Shown here one piece after another: positions 1 to 5,822 of a stretch of DNA of 5,822 nt (the stretch's first letter is position 1; each line of letters opens with the position of its first letter). The translations under genes were made by a program, and so were the position numbers. The stretch spans positions 1 to 5,822 of the forward strand of contig DBLW01000081.1 in NCBI GenBank assembly GCA_002298075.1, given 5' to 3'. The notes below the pieces were generated by a model. That model had not been told where the DNA came from, ran no database searches, and worked only from the letters and a program-made list of their open reading frames with translations. Source of the stretch: Bacteroidales bacterium UBA714. Its GTDB lineage: Bacteria; Bacteroidota; Bacteroidia; Bacteroidales; UBA932.

Positions 1-41
1 GGGAATAAGTGCCCAGTAATGAATTTATTTTAGAAAATATT

Positions 42-1151
42 ATGAGACGATCTTTAATTTGCTTCGCTCTGCTTGTCACTGTAATTTCATGCAGTACCCC
101 TCCAGAGCCTGAGTACTTGGAGTGCCCATCTGGTGGCATTGACAGGAATTTCAGATTTACAAATCCTATGTTTTGCCTTGATTTTCAAGACGACGGTTAT
201 TCTGCTTATATTTTCGAGGACGGCAATGACAGAAAATACATTTCCGCTTATTATTATCCGCCTGAAATTTTGTACAATGTGGTTTACAGTGATTCCAATA
301 AGGTGTATTGTCGCTTGAAGCCGGAGTATCAAGATACGGAGTTCCATTTGAGTTATAGGAATGAGCGTACGGATACGGGTGAATGGGGTAATGAAACTGA
401 CAACAAAGACTATATTTCTGGCTATTGTCGTTTATATTTTTACCCTGCTCATACCGAACGTGAGTACATAAGGATAAATGAGCGGCCGCTATACAGCAGT
501 TTAGACTCGGCTTGGCAGGCATTGTATTACGGTCCGTTGTCAGAATATTACTCTTACCGTGTAACATATAAGCGTGATTGGGATGGACCTCTGCTTCGTC
601 TTATGGAACTGTACTGGGATTTTTGTACATTGTTGAAAAGGAGTCATAAATCCTATTGTGGTATACCAGATGTCATCCGTGCCAATAATTTTCAAATAGT
701 CGAGCCTCTTTTGTATCTTCCTTTTCCTTTGGGTAGCTCTGCGTACATTTTTGAGAAGAGAAACTTGGAAAAGTTCTCCGAGGACTCGTTCTATTGCGGC
801 AAGCAGAATTTTTATGCCTTATATTATGAACTGCCTTCCGAGCCTGAGCTGCTTTGCCGTATAATCTCTTATGATTCCAACGGTGTCCTGGCAGAGATGC
901 TTCTTGAATCCAATGAGACGGACTATATTTTGACACTGATTCCCGAAAGCGGTAGTGTTGCCCGTGCCCACCTTTCAAATTCGGAATCTTTTGTCCGCCG
1001 TTTTCACATGCGTTCTTTGCCTGCTGACTCCGTATGGTCGGAAGTCCGTGCTTCGGATCATGGTCATGTTCCTTTGCCTGATTATGACCCGCAGGTATTC
1101 ATCAATGCCTATCCTCTCGTCGAAGCGTATGCAAAGACAATGGAAAAATGA
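42..1151 (+). CDS. Predicted lipoprotein of unknown function with an internal repeat
   Basis: I do not recognise this 369-residue protein. The ATG at 42 is chosen because it starts a clean lipoprotein signal: MRR, a hydrophobic stretch (residues 4-14) and a lipobox VISC with Cys17 as the predicted lipidated residue. A GTG start at 9 in the same frame would put 11 polar residues ahead of the signal. The mature part is rich in Tyr, Asp and Glu, has no further membrane segment, and looks beta-rich. It contains two related stretches: SAYIFE at 54-59 and again at 233-238, each followed by an AYYYP / LYYELP element and then a YSDSN / YDSN turn (82-86 and 277-280), which suggests an internal domain duplication. 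There is no Shine-Dalgarno sequence, only an A/T-rich leader, as is usual in Bacteroidetes. Base composition is visibly more AT-rich than in dnaE, and an Rhs fragment lies just downstream, so a transferred or accessory origin is plausible. An envelope or immunity-type role is only a guess. Confidence 0.8.
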   Translation: MRRSLICFALLVTVISCSTPPEPEYLECPSGGIDRNFRFTNPMFCLDFQDDGYSAYIFEDGNDRKYISAYYYPPEILYNVVYSDSNKVYCRLKPEYQDTEFHLSYRNERTDTGEWGNETDNKDYISGYCRLYFYPAHTEREYIRINERPLYSSLDSAWQALYYGPLSEYYSYRVTYKRDWDGPLLRLMELYWDFCTLLKRSHKSYCGIPDVIRANNFQIVEPLLYLPFPLGSSAYIFEKRNLEKFSEDSFYCGKQNFYALYYELPSEPELLCRIISYDSNGVLAEMLLESNETDYILTLIPESGSVARAHLSNSESFVRRFHMRSLPADSVWSEVRASDHGHVPLPDYDPQVFINAYPLVEAYAKTMEK

Positions 1152-1172
1152 TTAGGCTAAAATAGGTTCATG

Positions 1173-1209
1173 TCTCCAGGTGATTCTTGCGATTGCCTGG
1201 AGATTTTTT
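1173..1209 (+). terminator. Intrinsic (rho-independent) terminator after the lipoprotein gene
   Basis: TCTCCAGG (1173-1180) pairs perfectly with CCTGGAGA (1196-1203). The stem can extend inward by five more pairs, three of them G-T wobbles, leaving a loop CTTGC (1186-1190). Six T residues follow at 1204-1209. It begins 21 bases after the lipoprotein stop codon, so transcription of that gene most likely ends here and does not continue into the Rhs fragment. Confidence 0.85.
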
Positions 1210-1228
1210 GAAAAATTCCGGTTTTCCG

Positions 1229-1381
1229 TACCTCGACTACGGTGCAAGGTTCTACCACCCTCTGTCCTCCCGCTGGACCACCATGGACCCGCTGGCAGAA
1301 AAGTATTATTCTGTCAGTCCGTATGCAGATTGCGTGAAACATGACAATAAACCGCCTGTTGGGAACCATGATGAATCATAA
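1229..1381 (+). pseudogene. Rhs-repeat core domain fragment (broken remnant)
   Basis: From 1229 the frame reads YLDYGARFYHPLSSRW, then TTMDPLAEKYYSVSPYA. This is the hallmark end of the Rhs/YD-repeat core domain, the conserved stretch just before the variable toxin tip in Bacteroidales Rhs proteins. Family members usually continue with YC and an NNP-type stretch ending in DPDG. Here the line reads ADC followed by unrelated residues, and the frame stops at 1379-1381. No start codon with a plausible leader precedes it: the nearest upstream codons overlap the terminator, and the rest of the very large Rhs protein is absent. Only about 38 residues (1229-1343) are real Rhs sequence. The last dozen codons are the start of the neighbouring tandem repeat read through in frame. 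It is therefore debris of an Rhs gene or of an orphan Rhs tip module, not a working gene. The family call is firm; its history is inferred. Confidence 0.8.
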
Positions 1382-1534
1382 CTTAAGGATAATCAATGTC
1401 TTGCAAAATCTTGATGTTCCCAATGGGACATAAAAATGCACATTGGGAACGGTGCTGAATCTCAATGTGCTTATTGCAGATATGTTGCAAAATAGTCAAG
1501 TTCCCGATATGCCACAATAATGCACGTTGGGAAC
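1344..1534. repeat. Diverged 84-base tandem repeat, two full copies plus partial ends
   Basis: The 9-mer (G/A)TTGGGAAC occurs at 1358, 1442 and 1526, exactly 84 bases apart each time. Comparing 1358-1441 with 1442-1525 without gaps gives 55 of 84 identical positions by my hand count. The matches cluster in blocks: TTGGGAAC, TGAATC, TTGCAAAAT (1401 and 1485), GTTCCC (1416 and 1500) and AATGCAC. A partial left end is suggested by ACAATAA at 1344-1350, repeated at 1514-1520, just ahead of the first 9-mer. The third copy fades right after 1534. The unit does not keep a reading frame in either copy, so it is most likely a non-coding palindromic element. It starts inside what would otherwise be the Rhs reading frame. 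Confidence 0.75.
1416..1450. repeat. Perfect 10-bp inverted repeat within repeat copy 1
   Basis: GTTCCCAATG (1416-1425) and CATTGGGAAC (1441-1450) are exact reverse complements with 15 bases between them. No T-tract follows on either strand, so it is not a typical terminator. The right arm also overlaps GCACATTG (1438-1445), which is the exact reverse complement of CAATGTGC (1463-1470), so two hairpins compete for the same bases. Confidence 0.8.
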
Positions 1535-1553
1535 TTTGTATCCTTGACTTATT
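1491..1553. repeat. Imperfect extended inverted repeat within repeat copy 2
   Basis: AAGTTCCC (1498-1505) pairs with GGGAACTT (1529-1536), and the inner bases add A-T and wobble pairs. Further out, AATAGTCAAG (1491-1500) matches the complement of CTTGACTTATT (1543-1553) with one extra base. The core 35 bases (1500-1534) match 1416-1450 at 28 of 35 positions by hand count. The palindromic layout is kept although the inner sequence has changed, which suggests the fold rather than the exact sequence was retained. Confidence 0.6.
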
Positions 1554-1829
1554 TGAAGCAAGGGGCTTACACTGGAACAGGCATCATGGATGCTTCGTGA
1601 TTTATGGCGGATTTATAGCAGACGTGAACCATAGGGTAGAATATGGCAATCAAGAGGACGATGCCATTCGGAAATATGGGATGACACAAAAATCTGCATT
1701 AAAACGAATTTAGGCTGTTCCGGATGTGTATCTCCACCAAAATACCCGTCAGAAATCCTGCATCCCGCCTTGCTGCATAACAGGGGGACGGGAAGGCAAA
1801 ATTTTAGGCCGAATGTCGAATAAAAGCCG
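1535..1829. other. Intergenic stretch without a recognisable gene
   Basis: Open frames here are short and begin inside the tandem repeat. One, from an ATG at 1465 to a TAG at 1711, would give 82 residues with no recognisable domain, no leader and no promoter-like element upstream. A 25-codon open segment at 1557-1631 in another frame (GLTLEQASWMLRDLW...) has a protein-like look but is bounded by stops. No tRNA, rRNA or known RNA element was seen. The stretch may contain eroded coding sequence too degraded to name. Confidence 0.5.
1763..1793. other. Imperfect GC-rich hairpin upstream of the EEP gene
   Basis: TCCCGCCTTGCTG (1763-1775) can fold onto CAGGGGGACGGGA (1781-1793) around the loop CATAA, with two mismatches and two G-T wobbles. 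A loose AAAATTTTA follows on the plus strand, which is weak as a terminator tail. It could be a terminator remnant or chance, and the call is tentative. Confidence 0.3.
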
Positions 1830-1837
1830 TATTTTTG
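1830..1837 (+). promoter_or_regulatory. Bacteroidetes-type -7 promoter element for the EEP gene
   Basis: TATTTTTG matches the Bacteroidetes primary sigma -7 consensus TAnnTTTG exactly and lies 24 bases before the ATG at 1862. Transcription would start near 1842-1845, giving a leader of roughly 17-20 bases. The upstream -33 element (consensus TTTG) is poor: only TTTTAGG at 1802-1808 is near the right distance. The box is framed by GCCG (1826-1829) and CGGC (1838-1841), a short inverted repeat. No Shine-Dalgarno sequence is seen before the start codon, only an A/T-rich leader. Confidence 0.55.
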
Positions 1838-1861
1838 CGGCACTAACTAAATCCAATAATA

Positions 1862-2707
1862 ATGAAACATTTTGCTTTGCTGTTGATGGTACTTATGACG
1901 GTCTTGCCGCAGGCCTCATATGCCAAAAAGAAGAATGACGGATCTGCTGAACTCAAGGTCATGTCCTATAATATCAGGATGGGAGCCGCGAATGACGGCA
2001 CAAATTCATGGCGCTACAGGTATCCGGCTACGGCACTTATGATAGAAGACCAGAAGCCGGACGTGTTCGGTGTACAGGAAGCATTTGATTATCAGGTCCT
2101 TTTCATAAAGGAAAATTGCCGTGATTATGATTGTGTAGGAGTAGGGCGTGAGGACGGCAGGAAGAAAGACGAGCACATGTCGATATTCTGGAACAAGAAA
2201 ACGGTCAAGCTGATGAAGTGGGGAACTTTCTGGCTTTCAGAGACTCCAAAGAAGCCTTCAAAGGGATGGGATGCGGCCTGCATCAGAACCGCTACATGGG
2301 CCTTGATGAAATGCAAGAAGACCGGCCGGATGTTCTATTATGTCAACACGCATCTTGACCATGTCGGGCAAGAGGCTCAGAAAAACGGTCTGAAGCTTAT
2401 CCTGGACCACATCGCTTCCATAAATCCGAAAGGATATCCGATGGTTCTCACCGGAGATTTCAACATAACGCCGGACAACAAGGCCCTTGCCGGGCTGGAT
2501 GCCGTCATGCAGAGCACAAGGAAGATAGCTGAAAAGACTGACAGCCTCGGCACATACAACGGATGGGGCAAGGCTAACGAAGTCATAGATTATATCTATT
2601 GCTCAGGCTTCTCAAAATGCGTAGAATATCAGACCGTGACCAAGAAATACGCCGACAGGGCATTTGTCTCTGACCACTATCCGATATTCGCAAGACTCAT
2701 TTTTTGA
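1862..2707 (+). CDS. Exported endonuclease/exonuclease/phosphatase (EEP) family protein
   Basis: A 281-residue protein with an N-terminal signal peptide (hydrophobic residues 4-15, likely cut after SYA at 19-21), so it should act in the periplasm or outside the cell. The rest is one EEP (DNase I-like) domain. The metal and catalytic motifs appear in the family order: SYNIR (Asn37), VQEA (Glu73, metal ligand), CIRTATWA (Arg142), NTHLDHVG (His164, the DNase I-type catalytic His), TGDFN (Asp199, Asn201), IDYIY (Asp243) and SDHYPI (Asp271/His272). All key residues are present, so it should be an active Mg-dependent phosphodiesterase or phosphatase. The fold covers nucleases, sphingomyelinases and inositol phosphatases, and the substrate cannot be read from the sequence. 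Length is normal for a single-domain secreted member. It appears to be monocistronic from the promoter at 1830 and overlaps the 3' end of dnaE on the opposite strand by 11 bases. Confidence 0.9.
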   Translation: MKHFALLLMVLMTVLPQASYAKKKNDGSAELKVMSYNIRMGAANDGTNSWRYRYPATALMIEDQKPDVFGVQEAFDYQVLFIKENCRDYDCVGVGREDGRKKDEHMSIFWNKKTVKLMKWGTFWLSETPKKPSKGWDAACIRTATWALMKCKKTGRMFYYVNTHLDHVGQEAQKNGLKLILDHIASINPKGYPMVLTGDFNITPDNKALAGLDAVMQSTRKIAEKTDSLGTYNGWGKANEVIDYIYCSGFSKCVEYQTVTKKYADRAFVSDHYPIFARLIF

Positions 2708-5700
2708 TGACATTATATTTTATGCCCATCTCTTTCAGTTCTTCAATGAACTGAATGCAGACGCAAACACGGAATTTATGTGAAAGGAATTCTATATTCC
2801 ATTTCTTTTCAGGATCATAGAGGAACATTGTGAGCGGAACGCCTCCCTTGTTCCTCTTTATCAGTTTTACGAGCTTTTCGCGGAACTCCGGGTTCAGCAT
2901 AGGTGTCGAAATGCTTATCGAAAATCCCTTCACGAAGGTATCAGCAACATTGCCGAGCAGCATCATGTTCTTCGGCTTGAAAGCATAGTCCACCTCTTTG
3001 CCCTTTGCCCTCTCTTCCGGCTTTATATAGAACTTCTCCTCGATTGAGCCTTCGATGAAAAGGGCGGTGTGCGTCTTCTCATACTGCATGAAAGTCTCGT
3101 GGTCCTTGCCGAAGAAAGCAAATTCGTAGCTTCCGCCGTAATCTTCGACAGTCATCCTGGACATCGGGCGTCCTGTCTTTGTAAGTCCTTCAGAGGCACT
3201 TGTCACGAAGCCTGCGACATTAATCTTCCTTTTCTCCTTTTTGGCCTGGCATTCTGCTACTATGGTCGGAATGTCGCTTATCTGGCAGCTCGTGAAATTC
3301 TCAAGCTCAAATGCAAAAGTATCGAGCGGGTGTGACGACAGGTACATTCCCACAAGCTCCTTTTCGTATTTCAGCTTCTCAAGGATGTCCTCGTCTCCCT
3401 GCATGGACGGAATCTCAGGCCTTTCCGGTTTCAGTTCCTCAGCCTCACCGAAAAGCGACACAGTGCTGTCCATGCTGTCTTTCCTGTACAGGTCTCCGTA
3501 TCGTATCAGTGTGTCCATGAATATGTCCCCTGACTTGCACGGTAGCTGGAACTGCTTGCGGCATATTCCGAAGCTGTCAAATGCACCGGAATGCAGAAGC
3601 GACTCGAAAGCCTTCCTGTTGACTGTTCCAGCCATCCTTTCCACGAAATCAAAGATGCTTTCGTACAGCCCGTTTTCCTCACGGTCAGCAAGAATGGCCT
3701 TCACAATATTGTCTCCGAAGCCTTTGATGCCGCCGAGTCCGAATCGTATCTCTCCGTGCTTGTTGACAGTGAAATGTGCGTCAGACTCGTTTATATCGGG
3801 GTTAAGCACCTTTATGCCGTTCTTCTTGCAGTCATCCATGATTTTCTTTATCTCGTCCATATTGGAGAGATTCTTGGAAAGGTTGGCTGCCTGGAACTCT
3901 GCTGGATAATGCGCCTTGAGCCATCCCGTCTGGTAGCTTACCCATGCGTAGCATGTAGCATGTGACTTGTTGAAGGCATACTGGGCGAACTTTTCCCAGT
4001 CGGCCCATATCTTCATCAGCACTTCCTTCGGATGTCCGTTGTTGATTCCTCCTTCTATGAAGAGCCCCTTGAGGGAATCCAGAAGCGCCTTTATCTTCTT
4101 ACCCATGGCTTTTCGGAGCGTATCTGCCTGGCCCTTAGTGAAGCCTGCGAGCTTCTGTGACAAAAGCATGACCTGCTCCTGATAGACCGTCACTCCGTAA
4201 GTGTCCTGCAGAAATTCCTCCATTTCCGGAAGGTCATATTCGACCTTCTCCGTGCCCTGCTTTCTGGCTACGAATGAGGGGATATAGTCCATAGGGCCCG
4301 GACGGTAGAGGGCGTTCATCGCTATAAGGTCTTCGAATCTGGTCGGCTGGAGCTTAATGAGCCACTCCTTCATGCCGGGAGACTCGAACTGGAACACGCT
4401 CGTGGTGTCTCCGCGTCCGTACAATTCGTATGTCAGCTTGTCGTCTATAGGAATCTTCTCTATATCGAACTCAAGGCCGAATCTTTTCTTGATATTGGCC
4501 TGGCATTCCTTTATGATGGAAAGTGTCCTGAGCCCGAGGAAGTCCATCTTGAGCATTCCGACCTCCTCTATGTAGTGTCCGTCGTACTGCGACACCCACA
4601 CGTCTTCCCCTGTGGCCTTGTCGGCAGCCATGCTGATAGGGATGAAGTTGGTGAGGTCTCCACGGCCGATTATCATCGCGCATGCGTGAACTCCGGTCTG
4701 GCGTATGCAGCCTTCCAGCTTCAATGCATAATTCAGCACCTCCTTGACCTCAGGAGTACCGTTTTCCAGCTCGTTCTTAAGCTCCGGAATGAGTTTGTAG
4801 CAATTCTTCAGGTTCGGCTTGTAGGATACCTCTTTCTTGTATTTCTTGAAAGTCTTCTTGACCTTTATTTTCTTGCCCTCGTTGTCCGGGTCGTCAATCT
4901 CCACTTCTTTTTCGATGAGCTTCTGGCCCTCCTGCAGCATGTCGTTTTCCCCGAAAGGCTCTTCAGTGTCCTCCATCTGGGTAATCGGCTTGTCAGGAAT
5001 CATCTTAGTCAGCCTGTTGGACTCATCTATGGAAAGCCGGCTCACGCGTGCCACATCCTTGATGGCACTTTTTGCCGCCATCGTCCCGAATGTAATCACA
5101 TGCGAGATATGGTCTTTTCCATATGTTTCCTCCACATATTTGAATGCCCTGTAACGGCCGTCATCATCAAAGTCGATATCGATATCGGGCATGTTGATAC
5201 GGTCCGGGTTGAGGAAACGCTCGAACAGGAGCTGGTATCTGATAGGGTCGAGATTGGTTATCTTGAGGCAGTAGGCAACGGCTGAACCTGCGGCAGAACC
5301 ACGTCCAGGGCCTACGGATATGCCTTCAGCGCGGGCAGCGGCTATGAAGTCCTGCACAATGAGGAAGTAGTCCGGAAAGCCCATCTTGCATATGGTCTTC
5401 AGCTCAAATTCAATCCTTTCCGCCTGCTCCTGCGTCAGGTTTTCACCATATCTCCAATGTGCTCCCTTGTATGTCAGATGGCACAGATAGGCCACGGACT
5501 GGCAAAATTCCTCACCACGCTCCGAGCCGTCCTTGTTGCAACGTCCTACATCAATTATGTCCTTGTATTTTTCAAGATAGATGTCTATCTCCTGCATGAA
5601 CTCATCCGCAATCTTGAACTTCGGAAGGATAGGGTCCTTGTCAATCTTGTACCCTTCGATTTTTTCCGCAACTTCAAGCGTATTGCTGATTACCTCCGGA

Positions 5701-5822
5701 TGCTCAGGGAAGAGCGCAAGCATTTCCTCTGTGCTCTTCATGTATTCCTGCTGGGTATAGCGCATCCTGTCCGGGTCGTCCACATACACGTTCGTAGTGA
5801 GGCAGATGAGCCTGTCGTGTGC
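2697..5822 (-). CDS. dnaE: DNA polymerase III subunit alpha (DnaE), 5' end outside window
   Basis: The C-terminal 1041 residues of the replicative polymerase are present. The frame is open to the right edge, reading AHDRLICLTTN before the GTG at 5789, so that GTG is internal. By comparison with E. coli DnaE, roughly 200 N-terminal residues, most of the PHP domain, lie beyond the edge. Counting that internal GTG as residue 1: SVGPGRGSAAGS at 158-169, PDIDIDF at 201-207 with catalytic Asp202 and Asp204 (E. coli D401/D403), DFLGLRT at 416-422 with catalytic Asp416 (E. coli D555), AMGKK at 561-565, FNKSHATCYAWVSYQ at 606-620, a helix-hairpin-helix region around 682-740, YLSSHPLD at 816-823, an OB-fold at about 855-920 and a short C-terminal domain to 1030. 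A lysine/acid-rich stretch at about 291-326 is absent from E. coli. The protein acts in the cytoplasm as the polymerising subunit of the replisome. No frameshift or missing catalytic residue was seen. Confidence 0.97.
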   Translation of the reverse strand, partial: AHDRLICLTTNVYVDDPDRMRYTQQEYMKSTEEMLALFPEHPEVISNTLEVAEKIEGYKIDKDPILPKFKIADEFMQEIDIYLEKYKDIIDVGRCNKDGSERGEEFCQSVAYLCHLTYKGAHWRYGENLTQEQAERIEFELKTICKMGFPDYFLIVQDFIAAARAEGISVGPGRGSAAGSAVAYCLKITNLDPIRYQLLFERFLNPDRINMPDIDIDFDDDGRYRAFKYVEETYGKDHISHVITFGTMAAKSAIKDVARVSRLSIDESNRLTKMIPDKPITQMEDTEEPFGENDMLQEGQKLIEKEVEIDDPDNEGKKIKVKKTFKKYKKEVSYKPNLKNCYKLIPELKNELENGTPEVKEVLNYALKLEGCIRQTGVHACAMIIGRGDLTNFIPISMAADKATGEDVWVSQYDGHYIEEVGMLKMDFLGLRTLSIIKECQANIKKRFGLEFDIEKIPIDDKLTYELYGRGDTTSVFQFESPGMKEWLIKLQPTRFEDLIAMNALYRPGPMDYIPSFVARKQGTEKVEYDLPEMEEFLQDTYGVTVYQEQVMLLSQKLAGFTKGQADTLRKAMGKKIKALLDSLKGLFIEGGINNGHPKEVLMKIWADWEKFAQYAFNKSHATCYAWVSYQTGWLKAHYPAEFQAANLSKNLSNMDEIKKIMDDCKKNGIKVLNPDINESDAHFTVNKHGEIRFGLGGIKGFGDNIVKAILADREENGLYESIFDFVERMAGTVNRKAFESLLHSGAFDSFGICRKQFQLPCKSGDIFMDTLIRYGDLYRKDSMDSTVSLFGEAEELKPERPEIPSMQGDEDILEKLKYEKELVGMYLSSHPLDTFAFELENFTSCQISDIPTIVAECQAKKEKRKINVAGFVTSASEGLTKTGRPMSRMTVEDYGGSYEFAFFGKDHETFMQYEKTHTALFIEGSIEEKFYIKPEERAKGKEVDYAFKPKNMMLLGNVADTFVKGFSISISTPMLNPEFREKLVKLIKRNKGGVPLTMFLYDPEKKWNIEFLSHKFRVCVCIQFIEELKEMGIKYNVIKK

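Noticed and set aside
9..41. Upstream GTG start for the lipoprotein
   Set aside because: It would place a polar extension before the signal peptide, while the ATG at 42 gives a standard lipoprotein signal with a lipobox Cys at residue 17.
1416..1534. CRISPR-like array: two palindromic 35-base repeats separated by 49 bases
   Set aside because: The repeats differ at about 7 of 35 positions, the between-repeat segment shares TTGCAAAAT at the same place in both copies, there are only two units and no cas genes are in the window.
1557..1634. Short protein-like segment SKGLTLEQASWMLRDLW...
   Set aside because: It has stops on both sides within 26 codons and no family could be named, so it was not called as a gene fragment.
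1465..1713. 82-residue open frame across the repeat and gap
   Set aside because: It starts inside the tandem repeat, has no recognisable domain, leader or promoter, and the repeat units do not preserve its frame.
3241..3909. Long plus-strand open frame (222 residues) opposite dnaE
   Set aside because: It is serine-rich, has no family features and lies fully within the strongly conserved dnaE coding sequence, so it is a shadow frame.
4575..5285. Plus-strand open frame of 236 residues opposite dnaE
   Set aside because: It mirrors conserved dnaE motifs including the catalytic PDIDIDF region, and has no start context or domain of its own.
5787..5789. GTG as the true start of dnaE
   Set aside because: The frame continues open to the window edge with typical DnaE residues (DRLICLTTN), and a start here would remove the PHP domain.

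Overview
The window looks like chromosomal DNA of a gut-type Bacteroidales bacterium (Bacteroides, Phocaeicola or Prevotella relatives). The support is a Bacteroidetes-like replicative polymerase DnaE, an Rhs-core fragment of the wording common in Bacteroides, gene starts with A/T-rich leaders instead of Shine-Dalgarno sequences, and a TAnnTTTG-type -7 element. I recognised the families by eye; no database search was made.

Layout, left to right. (1) 42-1151, plus strand: a lipoprotein of unknown function with an internal sequence duplication, ending at a strong intrinsic terminator (1173-1209). (2) 1152-1861: a 710-base accessory gap with no intact gene. It holds a short broken piece of Rhs core (1229-1343) that runs directly into a diverged 84-base tandem repeat (1344-1534) carrying palindromic 35-base segments. 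About 300 bases without recognisable content follow, then a promoter-like element (1830-1837). (3) 1862-2707, plus strand: an exported protein of the endonuclease/exonuclease/phosphatase (EEP) fold with a complete set of catalytic motifs. (4) 2697-5822, minus strand: dnaE, the alpha subunit of DNA polymerase III, running off the right edge so that its N-terminal PHP region is outside the window.

The right half (EEP gene and dnaE) reads as stable core genome. These two genes converge and overlap at their 3' ends by 11 bases. The left half (AT-rich lipoprotein, Rhs debris, palindromic repeats) reads as a small zone of past rearrangement. There is no sign that the three coding genes act in one pathway. 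The nearest thing to an undescribed system is the lipoprotein / Rhs-fragment / palindromic-repeat cluster. It may be the worn remains of an Rhs toxin-immunity locus, but the toxin tip is not visible and that reading is an inference.
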